Below are positions 48,544 to 58,544 of a stretch of 64,000 nt of DNA, in pieces (position 1 is the first letter of the stretch; each line of letters opens with the position of its first letter). Made by a program: the position numbers and the translations under genes. The stretch is from Mytilus trossulus (Eukaryota; Mollusca; Bivalvia; Mytilida; Mytilidae): assembly GCF_036588685.1 (NCBI RefSeq), contig NC_086386.1, positions 7,720,117 to 7,784,116 of the forward strand. Direction: 5' to 3'. A model generated the notes under the pieces. The model worked only from the letters and a program-made list of their open reading frames with translations, had not been told where the DNA came from and did not search any database.

Positions 48544-51500
48544 CTGTAAAAGTAATGTTGAAAAAAAATATTGGAAGGAGTAGGAGGCCAAAATGTTTTG
48601 TAAATACGTGTTCAACATATTGCAGTGTATAGTTTTATTTACGGATTTTTGTTGTCGGTTATTGATTTGGGGATGTATGGCAGGCGGTCGGGCGGGCGAT
48701 GGCAATCAAATGTTGTCCGTGCATTAACTCATGAACCGTTCAACCAAAGCTTTTAAAAATTTTAATATGCTGTTACTGACAATTAAATGAAGGTCAAGTT
48801 CAATAATGGCGATTTTGACTTTTACCGTTTAGGAGTTATGGTTCTTGAAAGATTGAAAAATGGAGTTTCCAGTCGTGTCTTTGCATTTTCTCATGAACCA
48901 TTCAGCCAAAGCTTTTGAATTTTTTATATGTTGTTACTGATGACAAAATAGAGGTCAAGTTCAATAATGACGATTTTGACTTTTATCGTTCTTGAAAGAT
49001 GTTGCATTTACTCATGAACCATTCAATCTAAGCTTTTCAAATTTTAATATGTTGATACTGATGACAAAATGGAGGTCTAATTTTATACTGACGATTTTCA
49101 CTTTCACCATTCATCAGTAATCGGTCTTGTGATATTGCCAGGACACAAATAAATGTTAATAAATCCGGTTTGCTGTCGTTGTGACAGCCTCTTGTTTGAT
49201 TGATATTTTGAAGAAATCAATGCTATTTTCTAATATACTAGTGTTTTCACTCTGGTATGAATACAGACGGAACATACTAAAATTGTATGCCTGTCTTACG
49301 TGAGGTAATTGAACATTCCGGACTTCATATAGTCGAACTAATGTATTACAGCGATATTTGAAACCCATGTATGAGTTTTAGGGGCCTTTTTTGTGAATTC
49401 ATACCTATGCTTCCGTTAGTGAAAACATATAGTTGGACTCAGAGATCATTCGGACGCCGAATAACTTGACATTTATGATTAAGGTATGACATGTTTTTGG
49501 CACATCACATAGTCGAAGTGTAGTTTTTGGAATTTGATATTTGAAGTGATGTCAATAAGACAGATACAAAATGTATATTTAGCTTTCTAAGTCGAGTATT
49601 ATGTTTTCCTCGTCGAAAAAAAAACCATTCTGAGTTGAGATTCTTAATTAAAAAAAGGGTGAAAGAAACTTACCCAGTTTTACAGTTTTATCCTTGAAAC
49701 TCTGTGTTGCTAAATGTTGAAAAAATTCCTGAAAAGTATAAATATGTAAATCATCATCTCTCGTGTAGAGAATTAACCAAAATGAAAAATTACATGCAAC
49801 TTTAAATTCAAATCCAAATACAACGAAAGATTTTATTGACTAATCACAGTGTCCGTACTAGAACATAACAATTACAGTGAATGCATGACTACAAGATCAA
49901 ACATACAATGATTAACATATTTTGCATGATCTAGTTGTTTAAACATTAAAAATAAATAAATAAGTCTTCATCCTAGTTACACAAAATATGGTTTGCGTAC
50001 GGTTGTTAAGGGCATACGATACAGTTTTGAACTTGTATTTACAAGTTGATGAAAATTTGCATATAGGCTATTTTTTACCTGATTAAATCAAATATGTAAT
50101 AAAAAATATACCTTCATGTGCTACTTTTTGAGTAAAATGAGGTCGAAATTTTGTATATTTGCTCAAAATTCAGATTTGTGTCTATATTTTCGTTTTCGAA
50201 AGAAAGACATAACTTTTTTGTTTTAAAAGATAAACACAAATTGTTTTTTGTTAAATAATCGGTAATTTTTGTATTTTTTAAGTATCATTAAAAATTATGC
50301 ATTTTTTATTCAGAAATAACTCATTTTTATCAAATGTTCATGAATAGAGGAAAAAACGTCATTTTTTGCTGCATGTTTATCAAAATTAAAAAAAATCCGC
50401 TATTTAAAGTTTTATAAAATTTGGGTCACATAATCTCCTTGCAAAATGAATCAAATTGCTGTTTTAAAAAATAGGGGTCCGTGAACTCGTTTTTAAATTA
50501 AATCAGTTTGAATGATAAAAATCAGTCGAAAACTGCATGTTTTCCCGATATGTCACAGTTTGACGTCGCGAAAATAACATTTTACGTTAGCAACGTCATT
50601 ACCTCCCCCTGTAACTGTATCGTATGCCCTTAAGCATGGGAATTGAATTAAAAAAAAATGATTTCATCTTCAACAGAATTTATACATCAGCAACATTTTC
50701 TTGATATAATGCAGTATTTTTATTTGCAATATTTGATTTACATAAAACCAAATTAAATGTTTAACCATGTTGAGAAAAACAAACAGAATGATTGGATAAC
50801 TTCTTAGCTCACTTCTACTGGCCAAATTGGAAGATTAATGTTTAACACCAAGTGAAAATTTATAGAAATATGTTTCATCTCGAAATCATAGTGAGGATTT
50901 CAAAATGGCTATCAAGCGCTCTCAAACGACATGTTACTCTGTGTTTACAACTTAATGTTTTGTCGTTGTTCTCCTCTTATATTTAATGCGTTTTCCTCAG
51001 TTTTAGTTTGTAACCCGGATTTTTTACTATCGATATTCAGTTTCGAAGAGCGGTATACTACTGTTGATTTAATTTAAGGCGACCCAAGCATTGCTGAACA
51101 CATATTACATATATTGGTTATAAAGGTCATTGCAAATTCATTTTGTTTTGACTATGTTGTTATTGAAGTAATTAAACTTAATTGTTTACATACCTGTAGT
51201 TTAATATTATTGGTGTGTACAATACTCAGTATTTGTGTTGTATTTGTATCTATCTGTAAGGAAAACAAATATATTGTTTAAAAAGTATCACAACAATAGT
51301 TTTAGTAAACTTATACGAACAACAAAACCATTAGAATAGAATAGAATAGAATAGAAAATTTTAATATTTAAGTGCAACCTGAATTATAACAAACAATTAC
51401 ATTCATATATACAAGTAATTTTCAGCCAGCCAAATAGGCTTATTCTGCACTGTACATTGTGTATCATTATTGAAAGTAAAATAAATAAATATAGTTCAAA

Positions 51501-53093
51501 TTTACACGCAAATTATAGCAATGCACGTTATCAGTTGATCACAGATTGTCTGATGGTAAAACAGTTCAAAATAAAGTTAGAAACATGAAGTTATGTGAAA
51601 AATAATAAGAATGCAAAAAGTAGCGATGAATTAAAAGACATATATTGTGACCTGGATGGAGAGTTGTCTCATTGGCAATCATACCTTATCTTCTTAAATC
51701 TAGATAGTTTATATAATTAAACCAGTGGGTTAAAGGGGACATAATAACGTATTTACTTCTTAAGATTCACACTACATTTCAGACGTGTGTGAAAGATACA
51801 TTTTTAGTTCTTTTGAAAACAATGTGTTCATCCCCGTAATGTGTTGACTATAATTTTCACAGATGCCCGATATGCAAAGCATGTACTCTTTTTTTATTAT
51901 AAAATCAATCTGTCTGTGAGGAAGCAGGAATTAAAAAAGTCCACTTAGTGCTATGAATAAAAGCTCTTTTTTAAAAACAAGGAGTGACATATTAGCTGGA
52001 TGATAAACAAGGTATGAGTTTTGCTCATTGTTAAAAATTGGACGGTGACCTTAGATGTTGATTTCTGTGTCATTTGGTCTTTTGTGGAAAGTTGTTTTAT
52101 TAGCAATTATACCACATCTTCTTTTTTATAATTTATCCAAAATTTTCTACATTAGAAATTGCTTGAATCAATCAAGTCAAAAGTATGACAGTTGTTTTCC
52201 ATTCATTTGATGTGTTGGGTTGTTGATTTTGCCAATTGATTAAAACATTCCGTTTTAAATTTTCCTCGGCGGTCGGTATTCTTGTGGTGTTACCTTTTAT
52301 ACATAGGGAACTATGTGAACATACTTTCTACGCTAAGATGGGATATTGTCATATTGAAATCATGAGTATCTAAAAAGTATGATATAGTTACCATATCAAA
52401 GATAGCAATTGATAATACCTAGCTTATTGTATTTACTATAATTTTTATAAGAATTAGTCGTACCTTTTCCAATACCTCATGAATATTCAAAAGTGTTGTC
52501 ATGTATTTGTTACACAGTGCATCATCCAGTGGTCTTTTCTGTATCCTTATCAGTTCATCTTCTTTGGTCTGGTCAAGTTGGAGGATATTGGTCTTAAGCT
52601 CATCCATTAATGGGCCATACTCATCATTGATTATACCACATGTTGTGTTATGACTCAAATAGTCATTTTTATTCCGTCGAAGAATATTGACTGCTTCTTC
52701 ATCAAGGCATCCCAAGCTGCAGCAGTTATACAATAAAAGACCACACAAACTCACATCAAGATCCGCTGGCTTTAATGACTTAGCTGTGTACTTACAAAAA
52801 CAGTTGTGTATACCAGGCCCTGGATTTTCTGCATACAGTTTGTTCCATTGGTGATGGTTTAGAGGTAGAGCTCCCGGGTTTCTGCAGTTTTTCTTATCTG
52901 AACAACATCTTGCATATCTGTGGCGTAAGTGAAATAAGGTGTGTAGTACTGCCTTATCATCAAGAAAATCTTTTAAACATCTGAAGTTGAGGCCCTGATA
53001 TTTTTGTTCTAACTTTTGTTGAAATAATGGAGTAACAACCTCTAAGTAGACAGATCCAATAATAAAGTATCTTCTTTTATCTTCCTTGTCCAT
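47726..53093 (-). CDS. Gene D: HEPN-like domain plus C-terminal beta-propeller, frame break before the propeller
   Basis: Exons in coding order: 53093-52464, 51253-51194, 49728-49673, 48543-47726. Exon 1 (210 codons) is a Cys-rich, mostly helical domain: L-F-H-L-R-H-R-Y at 53-60, W83, many Cys at 98-129, and K-N-D-Y-L-S-H at 142-148. The last resembles the HEPN motif R-N-D-Y-x-x-H with Lys for Arg. Exon 2 codes a 20-residue helix (T-Q-I-L-S-I-V), exon 3 codes E-F-F-Q-H-L-A. The last exon (272 codons) has repeated blade-like patterns (V-M-G-L-P-Y-Q-N-R-L-L-I-C, L-L-V-V-G-G-E-C-R-I-L-I-I-D, L-Y-W-Y-S-Y-T-D-G) typical of NHL/TRIM-type propellers. Exon 3 ends in phase 2 but exon 4 needs phase 1. 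A one-base change in the T5 run at 49677-49681, or an unseen small exon, would explain this. Such multi-copy bivalve proteins are suspected immune factors; that is inference. Confidence 0.75.
48700..49135. repeat. Three imperfect copies of a dispersed repeat in gene D intron 3
   Basis: 'catgaaccgttcaaccaaag' and variants occur at about 48731, 48893 and 49013, each followed by 'ttttaatatgctgttactga'-like and 'ggtcaagttcaataatggcg'-like phrases. Confidence 0.8.
49673..49728 (-). CDS. Gene D exon 3
   Basis: 56 bp between tacttttcag and AACTGG|gtaagt. It reads E-F-F-Q-H-L-A-T-Q-S-F-K-D-K-T-V-K-T in phase 0. One base fewer in the A-run near its end (T5 on the plus strand, 49677-49681) would bring it into phase with the next exon. 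Confidence 0.65.
50006..50633. mobile_element. TTAA-flanked MITE, 628 bp, gene D intron 2
   Basis: TTAA + GGGCATACGATACAGTT at the left (50006-50026) and its exact reverse complement ending in TTAA at the right (50613-50633). TTAA as the duplicated target fits piggyBac or Kolobok-type elements. The interior is A/T-rich without ORFs. Confidence 0.92.
50930..51075 (+). repeat. Dispersed repeat, short copy of the 14744 family
   Basis: 'tcgttgttctcctcttatat', 'ttaatgcgttttcctcagtt', 'gtttgtaacccggatttttt' and 'agcggtatactactgttgat'. Confidence 0.75.
51194..51253 (-). CDS. Gene D exon 2
   Basis: 60 bp between ccttacag and CTACAG|gtatgt, phase 0 in and out. Twenty residues (I-D-T-N-T-T-Q-I-L to K-L-Q), probably part of a linker helix. 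Confidence 0.75.
51333..51356. repeat. (AGAAT)n microsatellite
   Basis: Four to five uninterrupted 'agaat' units in gene D intron 1, followed by unrecognised AT-rich DNA. Confidence 0.85.
52010..52125 (-). repeat. Dispersed mussel repeat, degenerate minus copy
   Basis: 'tatgagttttgctcattgtt', 'ttgatttctgtgtcatttgg', 'tcttttgtggaaagttgttt' and 'attataccacatcttctttt'. A shorter piece of the same family is at 51650-51705 ('agttgtctcattggcaatca'). Confidence 0.75.
52160..52300 (+). repeat. Dispersed repeat (CAAGTCAAAAGTATGACAG copy)
   Basis: 'tcaagtcaaaagtatgacag', 'gttttccattcatttgatgt' and 'gattaaaacattccgtttta' match the family at 2062 and 39635. Gene D intron 1. Confidence 0.7.
52464..53093 (-). 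CDS. Gene D exon 1 (HEPN-like domain)
   Basis: 630 bp. ATG at 53093-53091 lies directly after an acceptor-like 'acttatag' on the minus strand, so a 5' untranslated exon upstream is likely. Donor GAAAAG|gtacga, phase 0. Confidence 0.82.
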
Positions 53094-54255
53094 TCTATAA
53101 GTATAAGAATATAAGGTTGATTTTAAAAGATTTGAGTGTTGTTGAACAAAAGTTTTTTTTGTTATAAAATTGTATTACAAAGCCCATATATTGGTTGTTT
53201 CTTTGTGCAATTTCGTGCATTGTACGATCCAAATATGTCGATGTGCATGAAGTAAGATTTTTTATACTGTTGAGTCTTCCAGAATAATGAACTTTTGAAG
53301 TATTGATTATTTTTATATCTACATAACACTTAGTGAATTGTAAACTTTTAATATGTAGATGATAAAATTGAGGAAGGAAATGGTGAATGTGTCAAAGCGA
53401 CAACAACCCGAGTATGTTGATAGGATATTTCTTCTCTGTTTAGTTAGTGCCCTTTTTACACTGATATTTTGACTCTTTTCAGAATGTTGTTGTTTAAACA
53501 AGTATTCTACATGTTTATTGTCTCTATATGAAATTTGAAATTCAAAGATCTCAAAATACCGATGAGTATGTGAGAAGGAATTTTCGGTTCATTTCGTCAA
53601 CGGAATAGAAACGGGATAATGCACAAGCGCAATGGTTAAAATAATTATTTTTTTAGTATATTGATTTTTATACTGATGTTATCATATTTTGATATAGGTG
53701 TTACCTATGAAAGAGGATGAACTATTATACATTTTATTTTCACAGTTTATGATAATCAGATATTTAGATTTGCTGGTATTCTTGTTTTATTGAAATGCGT
53801 AACTATAACGTTCTAAAGGAGCATCAATAAACTGATAAATATGTCTCAAATTCGGAATGATATATATTAGAGCAATAGCGTCACGACAGGGAAAGCACTA
53901 ATCAGTCTAAGAGCATCACATAATTTAAGCAAATTGTTGTTTTGAATTGTCATAGTAATATTGGCAGTTAATTTTGTATTATTTCTATATGCAATTTCAA
54001 ATCAAACAAAAATTTTGTAGGGAATTTCACCTGACCAATAAAGCAGAGTTTTGTATCGAATACGGAATCTGACAGAAGAAGATCAATAACCAGCCGTATT
54101 TATATCCTCGTCGTTAAAGCTTCAGATTATATTATACTTATTTTTTGATAGAATTTTAAAAATGAAGACACGTTATCTGAAACATAAGTACCGACGTCGG
54201 AACCATGTATGTATACCCGTTTAATATAAATAAAATATATGCATGACGTTTTTGT
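53094..54255. other. 5' flank of gene D
   Basis: AT-rich; should hold the promoter and untranslated first exon of gene D, neither of which I can place. A short copy of the 27662 repeat family is at about 53360-53420 ('gaaatggtgaatgtgtcaaa'). Confidence 0.4.
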
Positions 54256-55470
54256 TTTTTGTTTTGTTTATTTGAAAATGGTTTATTTTCTCTTCTCGAC
54301 TTGTTCGTTTGTTCGTATGAGGTTGAACTCATACAGCAATTACTAAGGAAGAACATAAAGAATTTAGCAGTATCCTTTATTTTAACTGTTTGCTTTAAGG
54401 ATGATGTTCTCTCACTAAATAATTCAAAATCTAGTGACTAGGTTGAACAAATCTATACTATCGAACTTGAGATAAATGAAACGACAGGGAGTTCATGATT
54501 TCCTTGGTAGAAGGTTGCATTTCTTTCTAATCTAAATTTTGTAAACGTTGTGTGGCGATTATTATTATTTGCTAAACGCTACAAAAATAAATACCAGTAT
54601 TATAGTGTTTTTTCAACATACTGTCGGCATTCCAATGGGAACAAATTGTGTCCCTCTTCTTGCCGATTTTTTTCTTTATTATAATGAGGCTGACTTCATA
54701 CATGAACTTCTTAGGAAGAAAGATAAAAAGCGATATCCTTTAACTCTACTTTCCGCTATATAGATGTTGTTCTTTCACTAAATAATTCAAAATTTGGTAA
54801 CTATGTGGAACGCATCTATCCCACCAAACTAGAGATAAAGGATACTACAGATATAGTTAAGTCGGCCTCATATTTCGACTTACATCTAGAAATTTACAAT
54901 GAGGGTCGGCTGAAAACAAAACTTTAAGACAAAATAGATGATTTCAGCTTTCCAATTGTGAAATTTCTATTTCTAAGTAGCAACTTTCCAGCTGCACCTG
55001 TATACGGGGTATATATCTCCAAATTGAAACAATATTTCCGTGCTTGCATTTCCTATTATGATTTTCCTCATAGAGGGTTGCTTCTCACAAGGAAGCTATT
55101 AAACCAAGAGTTCCAAATGGTGAGGTTGAATTCATCCTTTCGTAAATTTTACGGACGCCATCATGGGTTGGTTGACCGTTATAGACTAACCGTTTCAATA
55201 TGCTCCTTACGTCGTAGCTATAGTCCCCTTCCCTTTCATGAATGTGACTACCGAATTAGACTACTTTCCGGATTTGTAATGACATAAGCAACACGATGGT
55301 GCCACATGTGGAGCAGGATATGCTTACGCTTCCGAACAACATGAGATAACCCGAGTTTATGGTGGGGTTCCTGTTGCTTATTCTTTATTTTTCTATAATG
55401 TGTCATGTGTACTATTAGTTACATATTATTAGTGTGTTAGTGACCTAATATGATATATACAGGGTAAGTA
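54256..55470 (+). pseudogene. Penelope-like retroelement reverse transcriptase, decayed
   Basis: At about 54608 the plus strand reads F-F-Q-H-T-V-G-I-P-M-G-T-N-C and L-L-A-D-F-F-L-Y, the hallmark of Penelope-type reverse transcriptases. The catalytic Y-I-D-D region near 54765 is broken by frameshifts (only 'tatatagatgttgtt' survives). From 54958 a reading frame resumes with A-P-V-Y-G-V-Y-I-S-K-L, R-K-L-L-N-Q and K-F-Y-G-R-H-H. An older piece (54280-54480; L-L-R-K-N and D-D-V-L-S-L-N-N-S-K) repeats the segment before it. The 3' flank (55300-55420) has the usual tail wording 'gtggggttcctgttgcttat'. Confidence 0.8.
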
Positions 55471-55889
55471 AATTCCATATGGGGTGAAAGCGAAGCTCGA
55501 AACGAATTTATCTTACCGACTATCTTTATTCATTGAATTTAGACTAAAGTTGTCTTATTTACTATCATAACACATCTTTTTATTTCTGTATTAAAGTGTG
55601 CAAGTGCTCAATTTTAAGAACCTTCTTCAATTGGTCTGCACTAAAAAAAAAATAATGTAAACGATAAATGTCTATAATAACCAACCTTGATATAACGATA
55701 ATAAGCAGAACTTTCAATATTTTAATTAATCAAACAGTGCCTAAGTCGCAAATCCACAACTAACCGTGTATTGAAATAAGCCCCGCCTCCCTACTAACCT
55801 AATATTGAATATACACGGTCTCCACGAGGTAACTTTTAACCAATCATATTCCTAGAAATGTATAGGAGGTAAGATAATGTTGTTTGTCT

Positions 55890-55985
55890 GTTTGTCTTTT
55901 TCACTTTTAGCCATGGCGTTGTCAGTTTATTTTCGATTTATGAGTTTGACTGTCCCTCTGGTATCATTTGTCCCTCTTTTATTCT
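55890..55985 (+). repeat. Penelope-like 3' tail segment
   Basis: 'gccatggcgttgtcagttta', 'ttttcgatttatgagtttga' and 'ctgtccctctggtatcattt' are standard 3' tail wording of these mussel elements; a piece also occurs at 35133-35165. Confidence 0.65.
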
Positions 55986-56280
55986 TATATATTTTTGTTA
56001 CGTTTATACGATATGATAGGAACTAGGGCTAAGATTTAACAGCACTGTTTATCTTTCGAAGATTGTTTCAATGCTTTCTTATAATTTTGCTAAAATTCAA
56101 GGTTGAAGTGAGAAACAAATGTAGCAATTGTACTACCAAACGATGAATGACAAACTGTCGACGCGAGTGCATAGTTTGTCAAAGTTTATATAAACAAATT
56201 ATCAAAAAACGTGCGCGCTAAGCAGTTTGCATCGTTTGTGTTAGTAAGAAATGCACTCTCAGTTTAACAGATAATAACGG

Positions 56281-56660
56281 ATATGTTCCTAATGTCACAA
56301 ATACAATGCCGTACCCTTGTCCGGAATGTAACGTGCCAAATTAGACGTATTACTGGGTTTGTTATAAAATGAGCAACACACATGCTATATGTGGAGTTGG
56401 ATCTGCTATGAACCCTTGTCGAAGCACCTGGAATGACTCCCAGTTTTTGCAGGGGTACGTGTTGCGCAGTCTTTTGTGTATTTTTTGTCCTATGTTTTTG
56501 TTTCCTTTTTAGTCATGGCATTGTCTGTCTTTTTTCGGCATATGAGTGTGAATGTCTTTTTGGGATCTTTTTCACCTCTTTTATTGTTTGTTTTCGTTGG
56601 AGCCGATAATATAAGGTGTCTCAAAAGTAACGGACTGTTTACTGATATTGATTTTTTTAT
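56281..56660 (+). repeat. Second Penelope-like 3' tail
   Basis: 'gagcaacacacatgctatat', 'tgtggagttggatctgctat', 'ggaatgactcccagtttttg', 'agtcatggcattgtctgtct' and 'catatgagtgtgaatgtctt' are a diverged second copy of the tail at 55290-55985. No coding part precedes it. Confidence 0.65.
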
Positions 56661-58544
56661 GTCATAAATTGTATAAGGGAAAAATGAATAATACGTTTGA
56701 CTACAGTTTAAATCTTGCAAAATTATTACGTATTTAAAAGATAATTTACACAGATTCGCCTTCTTTCACGGGTAACACCCATATTGTACTGTTTAATGGT
56801 CACTGTATTACACATACTAAAAGGTTTAAATAAATAGGCGCGGTGAACTACATGTATTTATATCATCAGTCCTAAGTATAAATAAAAAAGGGTGTGTCCT
56901 CAATAAAATTTAAAGTTACATGAAAAATGAAAGATATGTAATGTATTAATAATTTAGTACATAAGAGAAAGAAAGCGTATTGAAATTCAGAAATTATATA
57001 GAACAACAGTTTTATAGTTTAGCGATGATATTTTCTTTCCTATTTTTGTTTTAAAATTTTAAGTAGCCTTATTTCAATTTGAACAAAAAAATATGAACTA
57101 AAATACTACTCAAATGATACATACATGTATAGTTTACGAACCTTTGTATTAGTCTGTATTTGTTTACTACTGTTATGGTTTGTTCAAAATATAAACTACT
57201 ACATGTAATTACTGTGATGTTCTTAACCATTTATTGGAAAAAAAACACTTTCTTTTTATAGAACTTAAATCATCTATGAAATCTAAAATCATACTAACAT
57301 TCCTATTGACATTGGTAACACAAATGTGTAATCATGTATACTGAAAGGGTTGTGCTCGTCTAAGTTTGAATATTAAAAGTTTTACAATATATATATAGAC
57401 ACTAAATAAATTCTTCCTGTTGCACCATCTTTTAATCTAAGACGAATGCGTAAAGAAACATAATAAGAACATAATAAATATCACACATGTTCGATTTCTT
57501 GTCTAATAATTTAAAAGCTATCATTTTAAATTTTCTTCCTTTGATTGCTCGTTTGGATGAAAATACAAATTATGTGGATTAAATGATATTTATTTCAAAA
57601 TCAATAAAGTGAAACACATTATATTATGATTGCCACTATTGTAAATTACTAATTCCAAATTTTCTCGGTGTTTATATACTGACCTTTTCATAAGAATAGA
57701 TTTGGATAATTAACACTGATTTTCTTAATCCATGCGTTCTATCAAACTTTTAATTAAAATGATATCCTTACATAATCGTTATCATTTCCAGTTGACCCTA
57801 AGAAATGAATTAAGAGCACTTACTTCTCTTTGATGAAGCTGTGATTCAAGAAATATTGTAAAACAGAAATTGTTCTTTAAATTTGTCACTCTTTTTTATT
57901 TTTATTTTTCATGACATGTTAAAAATGCAATTTTCTATAATCTTCATCGGATTATAAAAAAGGGGAACTAGCATCCCAGAATCCTAATTAGTTTTGTTTG
58001 GGCAATAATTGTACACGTATGATCGTCTCAAAAATATTAACGTTTATATATTTGGTGTGACCTATGTGTTTAATTTTAATTTGTATTATGAAAAATACTC
58101 AATCTTAAGAGTCTACCTAAAAGAGGAAAAAGAGACAACAGCGGGACAGTCAAACTGATAATTTGAAAACAAACTGATAATAGCATGTTCTAATTGCTAT
58201 AGAAACATATTTATTTGGCGTCTTTTATTTATTTATTTGTATTTTTGTTTTGAATTTTTCAGTAAGTTATGTTTGTATGTATATTTATACAGTTGGGAAT
58301 AAATCGTTGTCACATTATGTCACATAAATTATGTCTCTAACTGCATCTACACAGTTATATTATTATACTGAACAGTCATACAAAAGGAAAAGAATTAGTT
58401 TGCCTCCTGATTTTATGTGAGTTTTAATCAAATGATTATTTTTTTGTAAACATTACCACTATATGTATACCAATAGTTTCTTGCTGACTTAAACATATTG
58501 ACACATGTTCTGTGTTAACTACTCCTCTATTCATATTTCTAAAA
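56661..58544. other. Intergenic, nothing recognised
   Basis: About 1.9 kb of AT-rich DNA between the Penelope relics and the satellite. No ORF with protein-like features, no repeat pairs noticed. Confidence 0.45.
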
